This document shows, one piece after another, positions 23,779 through 33,398 of a DNA stretch of 64,000 bases. Position 1 is the stretch's first letter, and the number at the start of each line of letters is the position of its first letter. Below the pieces are notes generated by a model. It was given only the letters and a program-made list of their open reading frames with translations. It had not been told where the DNA came from and searched no databases. The stretch covers positions 868,001-932,000 of the forward strand of contig CAXXVR010000002.1 of assembly GCA_963675955.2 (NCBI GenBank), in the 5' to 3' direction. Source of the DNA: Desulfocicer sp963675955. Its GTDB lineage: Bacteria; Desulfobacterota; Desulfobacteria; Desulfobacterales; Desulfobacteraceae. Position numbers and translations under genes: made by a program.

Positions 23779-25812
23779 TTATTCCTTGTCAAACCGGGAG
23801 AATTTCATGGTAAAGGTACCCCTGCCCTGGGTGGCGGATCTCAATGCCGTGGAGTATCCGAACATTTTTGATAGCGGGACAGTGGCCTTGACAATCTGGA
23901 TGTTCTGCTTGGGCTGGATGGACTCGATGCGTCCTCCCCTGGTGTTGAGATCGGCAATGGCCTCTCCCATGAAATTGTCAGGTACCAGCACCTCCACATC
24001 CATGATGGGCTGGAGCAGATAAACAGCCCCTTCTTCCATGGCGTTTCTGCAGGCCATGGAGGCACAAACGGAAAAGCCAAGATCAGAACTCTGGGATTCT
24101 CGACAGGAACCACCATTGATGGTTATCCGGGTGTCCACCATGGGATAGCCTTTGATAAAACCACTTTCAAGGGCCTCCTTTGCACCCTTTTCAATGGCCG
24201 GGATATGGGCTTCCGGAATGGATTCTGCAGGAGCATTGTACACAAATTCAATGCCCTTGTCCCGTTCCAGGGGCGACAGTTCCAGACTGATTTCCGCAAA
24301 ATGGTGTTTTCCGGCAATTTCCCTGTCAAAAACGGCATGACCAGTGGAAGGCGTATCCATGCTTTCCCGGTACACCACCTGGGGGCTTCCCACATTGACA
24401 TCGGTGTTAAATTCTCTTTTCATGCGGCTGATGATTATTTCCAGGTGGAGTTCTCCCATGCCGGAAAGAAGGGTCTGGCCGGTATCATTGTCGGTGGTGA
24501 CCTTGAGGGTGGGATCTTCAATGGTGAATTTTTCCAGCACCTCTTCAAGTTTTTCCTGGTCTGCATGGGTTCTGGGTTCTATGGCAATGGAAATAACTGG
24601 TTTATCAAATTCCATTTTTTCCAGGAGCACCTGGTCTTTGGAAGAGCAAAGCGTTTCTCCGGTGGAGCTGTTTTTCAGGCCCAGAACGCCCACAATGTCT
24701 CCTGCATATGCTTCTTCCACACGTTCACGCTTGTTGGCGTGCATTTTCAGAATTCGGGAAATTTTTTCCTTTTTGTTCAAGGTTGGATTAAATATGTCTT
24801 CGCCAGCCTTGAGGGTGCCGCTGTAAATTCTGACAAAGGACAGTTTGCGCCCTTCAATCATGGATACCTTGAAAATAAGTGCCGCCAGGGGGGCCGTTTT
24901 GTGGGGGGGATATTCCACAATTTTTTCCGTATGGGGATGGATACCCTTCACCGGTGGAATATCCTTGGGGCTTGGCAGGAAACTTTCAATGGCATCCAGA
25001 AGGGGTTGTATGCCCTTATTTTTCAAGGCGGTACCACACATAACCGGTACCAGGTGCCTTGCAATGGTGGCTGCACGGACTGCCTCCTTGAGTTCCTGTA
25101 AAGAAATTTCCTCTTCACCCAGGTATTTTTCCATGATGGTATCGTTTACTTCGGACAGAGATTCCAGAAGGATTTCCCGGTATTTTTGTGCGGCATCTTC
25201 CATGTCCGGGTCAATGGGACCCTTGGTGAACTCTGCTCCCTGGGTTTCATCGTTCCAGGTGATCTGCTCCATGGCGATGAGATCAATGACCCCTGAAAAT
25301 TGATCTTCAGCCCCCACGGGGATCTGGATAATCAGCGGGGTGGCATGGAGTCTATCTTTAATCATATCAATCACATTGAAAAAATTGGCACCGATGCGAT
25401 CCATTTTATTTATGAAGGCAATGCGGGGAACCTTGTATTTGTCTGCCTGGCGCCATACGGTTTCTGACTGGGGTTCCACACCACCCACGGCACAGAAAAC
25501 CCCTACGGCACCATCAAGGACCCTTAACGCCCGCTCCACTTCAATGGTAAAGTCCACATGGCCCGGGGTGTCGATGATCTGGATCAGGGATCTGTTCCAC
25601 TGGCAGGTGGTGACGGCGGAGGTGATGGTTATACCCCGGTTCTGTTCATCTTCCATCCAGTCCATGATGGCCTCACCGTCGTGGACTTCTCCAATTTTAT
25701 GGGATTTCCCGGTGTAGTAAAGGATGCGTTCTGTGACAGTGGTTTTACCAGCATCAATGTGGGCCATGATGCCAATGTTTCGTATTTGGGAAATAGGTGT
25801 TTTTTTACTCAT
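23779..25812 (-). CDS. fusA: Translation elongation factor G
   Basis: The 677-residue GTPase moves tRNA and mRNA on the ribosome. The G domain has AHIDAGKTT (17-25), the switch II region DTPGHVDFT and NKMD; domains II-V follow, with the domain IV tip region and a C-terminal FTMKFSRFDKE. It stands alone, not in the usual rpsL-rpsG-fusA-tuf cluster, so it may be a second, divergent EF-G (for example an EF-G2 used in recycling or another condition). GGAAC-type ribosome site precedes the ATG. Paralogue status needs the rest of the genome. Confidence 0.92.
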   Translation of the reverse strand: MSKKTPISQIRNIGIMAHIDAGKTTVTERILYYTGKSHKIGEVHDGEAIMDWMEDEQNRGITITSAVTTCQWNRSLIQIIDTPGHVDFTIEVERALRVLDGAVGVFCAVGGVEPQSETVWRQADKYKVPRIAFINKMDRIGANFFNVIDMIKDRLHATPLIIQIPVGAEDQFSGVIDLIAMEQITWNDETQGAEFTKGPIDPDMEDAAQKYREILLESLSEVNDTIMEKYLGEEEISLQELKEAVRAATIARHLVPVMCGTALKNKGIQPLLDAIESFLPSPKDIPPVKGIHPHTEKIVEYPPHKTAPLAALIFKVSMIEGRKLSFVRIYSGTLKAGEDIFNPTLNKKEKISRILKMHANKRERVEEAYAGDIVGVLGLKNSSTGETLCSSKDQVLLEKMEFDKPVISIAIEPRTHADQEKLEEVLEKFTIEDPTLKVTTDNDTGQTLLSGMGELHLEIIISRMKREFNTDVNVGSPQVVYRESMDTPSTGHAVFDREIAGKHHFAEISLELSPLERDKGIEFVYNAPAESIPEAHIPAIEKGAKEALESGFIKGYPMVDTRITINGGSCRESQSSDLGFSVCASMACRNAMEEGAVYLLQPIMDVEVLVPDNFMGEAIADLNTRGGRIESIQPKQNIQIVKATVPLSKMFGYSTALRSATQGRGTFTMKFSRFDKE

Positions 25813-26152
25813 GGTTCCTGCCTGCTTGAATATTTGAGGGATTACATCAAAGGAATCGGGCTTGATTGTTCATCGCCCTTATTTTGCAGGGTGATGCGCT
25901 TTACTTATTCAAAAACCGGATCATCAAAATATTTAATTTGATTAAATGGTATTGGATACAGCAATGGAGAAAAAGTGTCAAGAAAATAAACATTTAAAGG
26001 GCTTTTGTCTTGCAAATAAAGCCTGTTTTCTATAAGATTAACAATTTAATTATCAATCACAATTAACAGGTTTGATTATGACGTACTGCTCCCCATTTTC
26101 AATGGGCAGGTGTTGTAATCAGGCGCTGGTTATTAAAAACGTGGGAGCCGGC

Positions 26153-26521
26153 ATGATACCCGGATTTGAAAAATTGGTGGAGCAGCGAATTGCTGCAGCC
26201 CGGCAGAGGGGAGAGCTGGATAATCTGCCCGGTGAGGGTAAACCCCTAAACCTGGAAGATATGACCGTGCCAGAGGATTTCCGCATGGCCTATCGGGTGC
26301 TTAAAAATGCAGGTTTTTTGCCGCCGGAGGTGAAATTAAGAAAGGAGATTGAAAATGTGGAATCAGTCCTGGCAGATATGTCATGGGATGCACCGGAACG
26401 ACAGGCCCTGGAGAAAAAATTAAACTTTATGCTGACCCGGTTGAATCTTTCCCGGGGAACCCACCGAAAATGTCATATCCCCGGAACCTATGTGCAGCGT
26501 GTGATTAAAAAAATTTCATGA
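26153..26521 (+). CDS. DnaJ-homologue-subfamily-C / DUF1992 protein
   Basis: The 122-residue protein begins MIPGFEKLVEQRIAAARQRG and contains the DUF1992 signature GELDNLPGEGKPL, followed by a helical second half with MAYRVLKNAGFLPPEV. The domain is named from its presence in DNAJC28, but the bacterial function is unknown. The start at 26153 has GGGAG upstream; the open frame to 26072 is not conserved in style. Confidence 0.85.
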   Translation: MIPGFEKLVEQRIAAARQRGELDNLPGEGKPLNLEDMTVPEDFRMAYRVLKNAGFLPPEVKLRKEIENVESVLADMSWDAPERQALEKKLNFMLTRLNLSRGTHRKCHIPGTYVQRVIKKIS

Positions 26522-26581
26522 ACTGTGATAGTTTTAATCTTTAAAAGAGTCCTTCACAGCCGGATCTGAGTAAAACCCGGA

Positions 26582-27187
26582 ATGCAGAATTATCGTGTGA
26601 AACCGTCAATCAAGGATATTATGAATTTTAAAAAACGAGATAAAGAAGGTATTTTTAAAAGCCTTTTTGCCGCCTATTTTGTCCTGCTTCTCCATGTGTT
26701 TCTCCTGGCAGGCACCGGCATCACCGTTGTGCTTTTCAAGGGTGTGTACCATTATCTTCCCTGGATCATGGCCGGCCTTGCCCTGCTGATTATTGCCCTT
26801 TTCTGGATTTTTTATCTGCGCATGAAAAAAAGCACCCGGGAAATCAAGGATATTCTTGCCTTCCCCCAGTTTCAGGGTCGCAATGTTGAAATCCGCCTGC
26901 TTGGGGGCATGGCCTCGGTGAAAATCGGTGGTGGCACCCCCGGATCTTCGGATATGATGGCCCTTGACCACACCTCACAATCCCATGGGAATGCTCTTCC
27001 CATGCTTGAAATGGGATCAGAATCAACGGATAAACGCCTATCTGATCTGGCCCAGCTCTATCTCAGTGATCTTATTACCAGAGAGGAGTTTGATCTGGCC
27101 AAGCAGGAGATTTTTGATAATAAGGATAATGACGAAACCATCCATGATGAAACCATTCATCTGAACAAAGATGCAGGGGGAATGTGA
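26582..27187 (+). CDS. Membrane protein with SHOCT-like C-terminus
   Basis: The 201-residue protein has two membrane helices (about 25-52 and 58-80), a basic loop (RMKKSTREIK), a middle region of mixed character and a C-terminal SHOCT-like motif (LAQLYLSDLITREEFDLAKQ). SHOCT motifs occur at the ends of many small bacterial proteins and may mediate oligomerisation. Function is unknown. Its stop codon overlaps the start of the next gene (TGATG), so it is translationally coupled to ddl. Confidence 0.75.
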   Translation: MQNYRVKPSIKDIMNFKKRDKEGIFKSLFAAYFVLLLHVFLLAGTGITVVLFKGVYHYLPWIMAGLALLIIALFWIFYLRMKKSTREIKDILAFPQFQGRNVEIRLLGGMASVKIGGGTPGSSDMMALDHTSQSHGNALPMLEMGSESTDKRLSDLAQLYLSDLITREEFDLAKQEIFDNKDNDETIHDETIHLNKDAGGM

Positions 27188-28113
27188 TGCAGAAAATAAG
27201 GCTGGCACTTTTGTCTGGAGGAGATACCCCGGAACGGGATGTCTCACTTAACAGTGGTGAACAGGTGTATGCAGCCCTGAATAAGAATAAATATGAGGTT
27301 ATCAGGTTTGATCCTAAAACAGATCTGGCACAGCTTGTTGCAAATGCCGCCACCATAGATGTGGCTCTGTTGATTCTCCACGGTCCCAACGGTGAGGATG
27401 GAACTGTGCAGGGACTTCTGGATCTGCTGAAAATCCCCTATCAGGGAGCCGGGGTGCTTGGCAGTTCCCTTGCCATGAACAAGCTGGCCGCCAAGCAGAT
27501 GTACATTCAATCTGGTATTCCCGTGCCGGATCACCGGGTGATTTATCAAAAAATGACCCGGGATACGGCATGGTATGTTGAACAACTGGGGCTGCCCCTG
27601 GTGGTGAAACCCGTGTGTGCCGGTTCCAGTGTGGGCATGTCCATTGTAAGGGATGCCGGTGATTTTGTATCAGCCGTTCAAAAGGCCCTGGCATTTGATG
27701 CGTTGGTGATGGTTGAAGCCTATGTAGATGGAGTGGAACTCACCTGTGGGGTACTGGGAAATGATACCCTCGAAGCCCTGCCCATCATTGAGATTTTGCC
27801 CGGTGAAGGGTTTGAATTTTTTGACTACACCGCCAAATACACGGCCGGTGCCACCGAAGAAATCTGCCCGGCCCGTATAGATGATGTCATCCGGGATCAG
27901 GCCCAGGCCCATGCCATGGCTGCCCACAGGGCATTGTTTCTAAAGGGATACAGCCGTACGGATATGATATTGTCCCATGGAGGACTGTTTGTCCTGGAAA
28001 CTAACACCATTCCCGGCATGACCGCCACCAGCCTTTATCCCCAGGCGGCCCGGGAGGCCGGTTATTCCTTTCCTGCGCTTCTGGATCGTTTGATCGAGCT
28101 GGCCATGGAATAG
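27187..28113 (+). CDS. ddl: D-alanine--D-alanine ligase family protein
   Basis: The 308-residue ATP-grasp enzyme is of the type that joins two D-alanines for peptidoglycan. It has the N-terminal GGDTPERDVSLNSG motif, the ATP-grasp core with VVKPVCAGSSVGMSIV, and the metal and substrate end VLETNTIPGMTATSLYPQAA. The ATG at 27187 overlaps the preceding stop and has AGGGGG upstream; GTG at 27184 is an alternative. It lies with purine genes rather than mur genes, so it could be a secondary Ddl. Confidence 0.88.
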   Translation: MQKIRLALLSGGDTPERDVSLNSGEQVYAALNKNKYEVIRFDPKTDLAQLVANAATIDVALLILHGPNGEDGTVQGLLDLLKIPYQGAGVLGSSLAMNKLAAKQMYIQSGIPVPDHRVIYQKMTRDTAWYVEQLGLPLVVKPVCAGSSVGMSIVRDAGDFVSAVQKALAFDALVMVEAYVDGVELTCGVLGNDTLEALPIIEILPGEGFEFFDYTAKYTAGATEEICPARIDDVIRDQAQAHAMAAHRALFLKGYSRTDMILSHGGLFVLETNTIPGMTATSLYPQAAREAGYSFPALLDRLIELAME

Positions 28114-28148
28114 TTTTTAAAAAATAACAGATCAGGAGAAAATAAAAA

Positions 28149-29915
28149 ATGAAGATTCTTGTGGTGGGAAGTGGCGGCAGAGAGCATGCCCTTGTGTGGA
28201 AGATTGCCCAGAGCCCTCTGGTGGATAAAATTTATTGTGCACCGGGCAATGCCGGTACGGCCATTGCCGCAGAAAATGTGGCCATCAGCGCAGAAGACAT
28301 TGATGCACTGGTCGCCTTTGCCGGAGATAATGACATTGATCTCACAGTTGTGGGGCCAGAAGCGCCACTGGCCATGGGCATTGTGGATCTGTTTGAAGAA
28401 AAGGGTCTTAAGGCCTTTGGTGCTTCCAGAAAAGGTGCCCAGCTGGAAGCCAGTAAGATATTTGCCAAAAATATCATGGAAAAATACGGAATTCCCACGG
28501 CCCGGGGCAGGGCTTTCACCGACGTGGGCAAGGCCCGGGATTATATTCGCAGCATGGGTGCCCCCCTGGTGGTGAAGGCCGACGGCCTGGCCGCCGGCAA
28601 GGGGGTGTTTGTGTGCGCCACTGAAGATGAGGCCTTAAGTGCCCTGGATGCCATGATGAAAGACGGTATATTTGGAGATGCCGGGTCCCTGGTGGTGGTG
28701 GAGGAGTGCCTTGAGGGTGAAGAGGCCTCATTCATTGCCCTGACCGATGGCAAAACCGTATTGCCCATGCCCACCTCCCAGGATCACAAGCGGATTTTTG
28801 ATAATGATGAAGGTCCCAATACCGGTGGCATGGGGGCCTATTCTCCGGCACCGGTGCTGGATTTCATGCTCCGGGACCGGGCCATGAAAGAGGTGATGAT
28901 CCCTGCGGTAAAGGGTATGGCGGCAGAGGGTATTCCCTTTAAGGGTGTGCTTTATGCCGGGCTTATGATCCACAAGGATCAGATCAAGGTTCTGGAATTC
29001 AATGTACGCCTGGGTGACCCTGAAACCCAGCCCATTCTCATGCGATTAAAGAGTGATCTGGTGCCCCTCATGGAGGCCTGTGTGGATGGTACCTTGCATA
29101 AATACACCACCGATATTGATCCCGGAAGTACCATGTGTGTTGTCATGGCTGCCGGGGGATATCCCGGCAGCTATGACAAGGGGGCTGTCATCAGCGGCCT
29201 TGACGATGCTGCAAAGCTTGAAGACACGGTGGTGTTCCATGCCGGAACTGCCATGGCAGGGGATAAAGTCACCGCCGTGGGCGGCCGTGTGCTGGGGGTT
29301 ACAGCCCGGGGAGACGGGGTAAAGGATGCCATGGACAAGGCCTATGCCGCCTGTGCAAATATTTCCTGGAAGGATTGCTTTTACAGAAAGGATATTGGAG
29401 CCAAGGCCCTTGCACGATTGTCCGTACCCCCCAGGGTTGGGGTGATCATGGGCAGTGATTCAGATCTGCCGGTGATGGAGCATACCCTTAAGATGCTTAA
29501 GAAATTTGATATTCCCTATGAGGTTACAGTGGCATCGGCCCATCGTACCCCGGCCCGGGCAGAGGCCTTTGCAAAAACAGCCCGGGAAAAGGGCATGGGG
29601 GTGATTATTGCCGGTGCAGGCCATGCCGCGCATCTTGCAGGAGTGCTGGCGGCCCACACCACCCTTCCTGTTGTGGGTGTGCCCATTGATTCTTCGGCAT
29701 TAAAGGGCATGGATTCTCTGCTGGCAACGGTGCAGATGCCTCCCGGGGTTCCTGTTGGCACCATGGCCCTTGGAAGATCAGGTGCCATGAATGCCGGTAT
29801 TTTTGCGGCTCAGATTCTGGCCGTGTCCGATGCGGCACTGGCAAAAAAACTGGCAGATTATAAGCAGGAGATGGCAGATAAGATCAATAAAAGGGCAGAG
29901 AATCTTGCCTGGTAG
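28149..29915 (+). CDS. purDE: PurD-PurE fusion: GAR ligase and AIR carboxymutase
   Basis: A single 588-residue protein joins two enzymes of de novo purine synthesis. Residues 1 to about 425 are phosphoribosylamine-glycine ligase (PurD): VVGSGGREHAL at the start, VVKADGLAAGKGVFV, and EFNVRLGDPETQ. From about residue 428 it is PurE, N5-CAIR mutase: VGVIMGSDSDLPVME, SAHRTPAR, GAGHAAHLAG and PVGTMALG. PurD and PurE act at steps 2 and 6, so this joins non-consecutive steps. It is followed by an overlapping YrdC-domain gene. Confidence 0.95.
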   Translation: MKILVVGSGGREHALVWKIAQSPLVDKIYCAPGNAGTAIAAENVAISAEDIDALVAFAGDNDIDLTVVGPEAPLAMGIVDLFEEKGLKAFGASRKGAQLEASKIFAKNIMEKYGIPTARGRAFTDVGKARDYIRSMGAPLVVKADGLAAGKGVFVCATEDEALSALDAMMKDGIFGDAGSLVVVEECLEGEEASFIALTDGKTVLPMPTSQDHKRIFDNDEGPNTGGMGAYSPAPVLDFMLRDRAMKEVMIPAVKGMAAEGIPFKGVLYAGLMIHKDQIKVLEFNVRLGDPETQPILMRLKSDLVPLMEACVDGTLHKYTTDIDPGSTMCVVMAAGGYPGSYDKGAVISGLDDAAKLEDTVVFHAGTAMAGDKVTAVGGRVLGVTARGDGVKDAMDKAYAACANISWKDCFYRKDIGAKALARLSVPPRVGVIMGSDSDLPVMEHTLKMLKKFDIPYEVTVASAHRTPARAEAFAKTAREKGMGVIIAGAGHAAHLAGVLAAHTTLPVVGVPIDSSALKGMDSLLATVQMPPGVPVGTMALGRSGAMNAGIFAAQILAVSDAALAKKLADYKQEMADKINKRAENLAW

Positions 29916-30555
29916 CCCTAAAAGGATAATCGTTGAACCTGTTTCTCCCCATGAGGCGGTTATGGAACGGGCAGCTGATCTCATTAAAAAAGGGGGGATG
30001 GTGGTATTTCCGGCCAAATGTCTGTATGGGCTGGCGGTGGATGCCTTTAATCCTGAAGCGGTTGCCCGGATATTCAAGGTAAAGCAGCGCCCCCCGACCA
30101 ATCCCATCCTGGTATTGATTCCCGATGTGTCTGCTCTGGCGCATTTGGTGACAGGGGTGTCTTCTGCTGCCCGGGCAATCATGGATCGGTTCTGGCCAGG
30201 AGATGTAACCCTGGTGTTTGAGGCTACCCCGAATCTGCCCCATGTGCTCACCGCTTCAACCGGTAAGATCGGTGTGCGTCTGCCCCAGCATCCCGTTGCC
30301 CGGGCACTGCTAAAGGCCGTCGACATGCCGGTGACCGGTACCAGCGCCAATATTTCTGGTAAAAAGGGCTGTGTCCGGGCGGATGCCCTTGATATCCGCC
30401 TGTTGCAGGGGGTTGATATGGTGCTGGATGCCGGGAGGTTAAAGGGGGGGCAGGGTTCTACTGTGGTGGATGTCACCCAATCCCCGCCCAGGGTTTTGCG
30501 CCGGGGAGAAATCGGAGAGACTGAAATTTTACAATGTGTTTCAGGAATTCATTGA
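29905..30555 (+). CDS. L-threonylcarbamoyladenylate synthase (Sua5/YrdC/TsaC family)
   Basis: The YrdC-fold enzyme makes threonylcarbamoyl-AMP, the precursor for t6A37 in ANN-reading tRNAs. Visible motifs are GGMVVFPAKCLYGLAVDA, KQRPPTNPILVLI, FWPGDVTLVF, GVRLPQHP and TGTSANISGKKG. The first block reads FPAKC where most have FPTET, a minor deviation near the ATP site. I chose TTG at 29905, overlapping purDE by 11 bases, because the family needs the residues before VMERAADL; ATG at 29962 is the shorter option. Confidence 0.85.
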   Translation: MPGSPKRIIVEPVSPHEAVMERAADLIKKGGMVVFPAKCLYGLAVDAFNPEAVARIFKVKQRPPTNPILVLIPDVSALAHLVTGVSSAARAIMDRFWPGDVTLVFEATPNLPHVLTASTGKIGVRLPQHPVARALLKAVDMPVTGTSANISGKKGCVRADALDIRLLQGVDMVLDAGRLKGGQGSTVVDVTQSPPRVLRRGEIGETEILQCVSGIH

Positions 30556-30580
30556 CAAAACCGTTCTTTTGCCTTAAAAG
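30552..30580 (+). promoter_or_regulatory. Sigma-70 promoter of tRNA-Leu
   Basis: TTGACA (30552-30557) and TAAAAG (30575-30580) are separated by 17 bases and lie 18 bases before the tRNA. Confidence 0.65.
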
Positions 30581-30597
30581 GACAGAATAAAAAATAT

Positions 30598-30685
30598 GCC
30601 GGAGTGGTGGAATTGGTAGACGCAGAGGACTCAAAATCCTCCGGGCTTTATGCCCTTGAGAGTTCAAGTCTCTCCTCCGGCACCA
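30598..30685 (+). tRNA. tRNA-Leu (anticodon CAA)
   Basis: Acceptor stem GCCGGAG pairs with CTCCGGC. The D-arm has TGGTAGACGC, the anticodon stem GAGGA/TCCTC encloses CTCAAAA with anticodon CAA (reads UUG), a long class II variable arm CGGGCTTTATGCCCTTG follows, and the T-arm has GTTCAAGTC. The CCA end is encoded. The 3' part of the gene is duplicated at 34820-34885, marking it as the integration site of the downstream island. Confidence 0.97.
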
Positions 30686-30690
30686 TATAA
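30625..30690 (+). repeat. Island attachment site, left (tRNA-Leu 3' end)
   Basis: It extends from the anticodon stem of tRNA-Leu to five bases past CCA, and is identical to 34820-34885. Confidence 0.92.
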
Positions 30691-30773
30691 TACAAGGCTT
30701 TCAGCGTTTTCGTTGGAAGTCTTTTTTGTTGGTAAAAAATAGAAGGTCAACACATAGCATGCACCAGAATTAC

Positions 30774-32149
30774 TGATTATAACGGATTTGGGGGGCTGAT
30801 GCCGGGGGCAGTAAAATAGGCTGGAAAGATCTATCTTTTGTGATAAAGTTGAATCGCCAAAGACAACTTTTAACAAAAGGATTTATGATGACTCCAGCTT
30901 CAGATACCACCCCCCGTATGAATCGAGCACTATTTGTATGCACTTTTGTCAAGCACAATATTACATCCTTATCCAACATTCCATGCAATTCCGGATGATA
31001 GTAGACTTGGCAATCAAGGATAACCCCGAGCTTTTCCCGGCTAAAATCACTTCTGGGTACCAAATGAAAGAGATCCGATTCTCCAAAAAAATGAAGATTA
31101 AAATCAGAAGAATATTGGTAGCCTGGGTCAGCTATACCATCAGGCCGTCTTTTGTCATGCCATATATGACTGGATTTGTAGAAGATGTTGAAAAACCGTT
31201 GTTTTTACGTAAATTTGCAGTTCCATTTTGGGCTTTGAGTCACTGCTTTGGAAAAGATCCCATGTTTTGGTATCGACTTGAAGCATCCATTGGCAGGAAC
31301 AGCCTTGTGGGAACCACCATCAAATCAGCAGAACAATTACCCCAGCACCTTTCCGCTGATGAAAAGCACACCCGGTTTCTGGGGAACAAAACCTACATTG
31401 CTACGACCGCCGGGAGTGGCTGTATTTTGGGAGCCAATGTTTCCGCAAGCGCCTCTGAAAAAGACCTTCAAAAGGCATACCGTGTTTTTAAGAATGAAGC
31501 GGCATGCGTTAATCCAGAATATCGGCCAGATACAGTCAATACTGATGGGTGGCTACCCACGCAAAATGCCTGGAAAAAGTTATTCCCAGGAATAGCCGTG
31601 ATATTATGCTTTCTACATATTTTCATTGGCATCCGTGATCGCTCACGCAAAAAACACAAGGAGCATTTTCTGGATGTGGCTACCAGGTTATGGGATTGCT
31701 TCAAGGCAGAGTCCAAAGGGGCATTCTCACAGCGAGTGCGGAGGCTTTTCGAAAGGTGTCAAAATACAAAAAATGACATTCCAGAGGTTATTTCTGATAA
31801 AATCAAGAAGCTTAGGGAAAATCTGCCACAGTTTTCCCAAGCCTATGATTTTCCTGGCGCACATCGAACGAGTAACATGATTGACAGGTTGATGCAGCGG
31901 ATGGATCGACATTTATTCAGCACACAGTATTTTCATGGTACTATAGAATCTGTCAATCTCAGCATACGTGCCTGGGCACTTATTCAAAACTTCGCCCCAC
32001 TTAATCCATGGACGGTTAAGCAAAAAGGCCATATCAGTTCGTTTCAAAAACTTAACGGATTTCAGTACCATGAAAACTGGCTCCAAAACCTTTTAATTTC
32101 AGCTTCATTGGGAGGTTTGAGAGCAGGTCCCCCAAATCCGTTATAATCA
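30774..32149 (+). mobile_element. Insertion sequence with 21-bp perfect terminal inverted repeats
   Basis: The ends 30774-30794 and 32129-32149 are exact reverse complements (TGATTATAACGGATTTGGGG and one more G inward). The 1376-bp element holds one transposase gene, whose stop codon lies inside the right end. It cuts off a gene read leftward from 32327. No target duplication is evident (AATTAC on the left, TCAAAA on the right). I do not recognise the IS family with certainty; the transposase has a MULE/IS256-like style. Confidence 0.85.
30885..32146 (+). pseudogene. DDE transposase, frameshifted near its N-terminus
   Basis: A good ribosome site (AAAAGG) precedes ATGATG at 30885, which opens a frame of about 37 codons ending at TGA near 30996. 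The transposase continues in another frame from an ATG that overlaps that stop (ATGA) to 32146. A single missing base, or a -1 shift at this spot, would join them. The long part has VNTDGW followed by FPGIAVILCFLHIF (second Asp with a Cys-His motif) and HGTIESVNLS (Glu), with SADEKHT a candidate first Asp. Alone, the frame from 30938 encodes about 402 residues. Confidence 0.7.
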
Positions 32150-32327
32150 TCAAAAAGTCTTTAATGCTCCTTGTTTCATACTTACAACCAAACACATTTT
32201 TCTGAGCAAAATAAGCCTGTATTTTTAGCTGTTCCGGCTCTACAGAATCCACCCCCCACCGTTCCATCAAGCGTGTTCCTGAAATGTATTCAAACAATTC
32301 CGTTTCTGATTTCACAATATCCTCCAT
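32150..32327 (-). pseudogene. Gene fragment cut by the insertion sequence
   Basis: A minus-strand frame starts with ATG at 32327 (MEDIVKSETELFEYISG) and stays open into the IS end at 32149, where the true 3' part has been replaced. About 59 native codons remain; they contain no recognisable domain. It lies 45 bases downstream of the RhuM-Fic gene on the same strand, so it may have been its operon partner. Confidence 0.55.
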
Positions 32328-32372
32328 GCTCTGGTAGTTCCATTGATTTTAAATGCCAGGCCCCAGGTTTGT

Positions 32373-33377
32373 TTATCCATGGGCTTCCTTTTTATTCCCC
32401 GGTTCACACAATAAGTTCATTATCAGTTTGATAAGCGTATTCTTTTGGTTGGGAGCCGATTCAGCCACCAGAAGTGTCAAGGCAGCCAAGCCAATTTCAT
32501 TGATTACGGGCTGTCCATCCGGGTTAAACAGTCGGTCATTGCGGTGGAGAAAATCCACGAATAGAAAGGCACCGCTTCGTTTGTTTCCGTCAATGAATGG
32601 GTGATTTTTCACTATAAAATAAAGTAGATGAGCTGCTTTGCTTTCAATGGTGGGGTATGCAGGTTCACCAAAAACAGTTTGATCAAGGTTTCCAAATATA
32701 CCGGCCAAGCTGTCAGGCCTGGAAGAACTGGCAAACAAATCAGATGCTTCTCCACGGTCCATCAATTGTGCTTTGAGTTTTGCCAGGGATGCTATAGCGG
32801 TTTCAGGCGTTGCCAGCTTTCCCCCTGTCTGTCCCTTCGGGGTGTCCAACAGGCCTTCATCATATTGCTGAAGCCAAAGAAAGGTTTGGGTGTACCGGCC
32901 CATGATATCCAATAATCCACGGCCCATATCCGTTGCCAGGGCAGGGGACTGTGCAGCCTTTTGAATCAGTGACAGGGCATGTTGTAACTCGGCGGCGTTC
33001 TGCTCGAACCGTTGCCGATTGATTGCATATCCTTGAACCAGGTAGTCTTTCAGACGTTGGGTTGCCCAGATTCTAAATTGGGTGCCCTGGATTGATTTCA
33101 CTCGGTAGCCCACGGAAATAATGACATCAAGGTTGTAGAAATTGGGGGCTTTTTGCTGAAATTCGGAAATTCCGAATTTCTTTAAAACCAGTGTTTCATC
33201 CAATTCACCTTCTTTGAAAATATTTTTTATATGCTCATTTATTGTGGATTTTGCTTTTCCAAACAAAAAGGCCATTTGTTCTTGGGTCAACCAGACAGTT
33301 TCTTCCTGCAGTTGAACATCAATTTTTACATTGCCATCTGTGCTTTGATAAATCAGTATATCGGATGTGTTTTCCAT
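32373..33377 (-). CDS. RhuM-Fic/Doc fusion protein
   Basis: The 334-residue protein has an N-terminal RhuM-type domain (about 1-150: TVWLTQEQMAFLFGKAKST, YNLDVIISVGYRV, FRIWATQRLKDYL) joined to a C-terminal Fic/Doc domain with HPFIDGNKRSGAFLFVDFL. Fic/Doc proteins attach AMP or phosphate to targets and often act as toxins; RhuM was first named in a Salmonella island. This fused form is frequent on mobile elements. The start at 33377 was chosen over a TTG six codons upstream. It is the main intact cargo gene of the island. No antitoxin gene is obvious beside it. Confidence 0.85.
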   Translation of the reverse strand: MENTSDILIYQSTDGNVKIDVQLQEETVWLTQEQMAFLFGKAKSTINEHIKNIFKEGELDETLVLKKFGISEFQQKAPNFYNLDVIISVGYRVKSIQGTQFRIWATQRLKDYLVQGYAINRQRFEQNAAELQHALSLIQKAAQSPALATDMGRGLLDIMGRYTQTFLWLQQYDEGLLDTPKGQTGGKLATPETAIASLAKLKAQLMDRGEASDLFASSSRPDSLAGIFGNLDQTVFGEPAYPTIESKAAHLLYFIVKNHPFIDGNKRSGAFLFVDFLHRNDRLFNPDGQPVINEIGLAALTLLVAESAPNQKNTLIKLIMNLLCEPGNKKEAHG

Positions 33378-33398
33378 GAGAATTTCACTTTTCAATTT

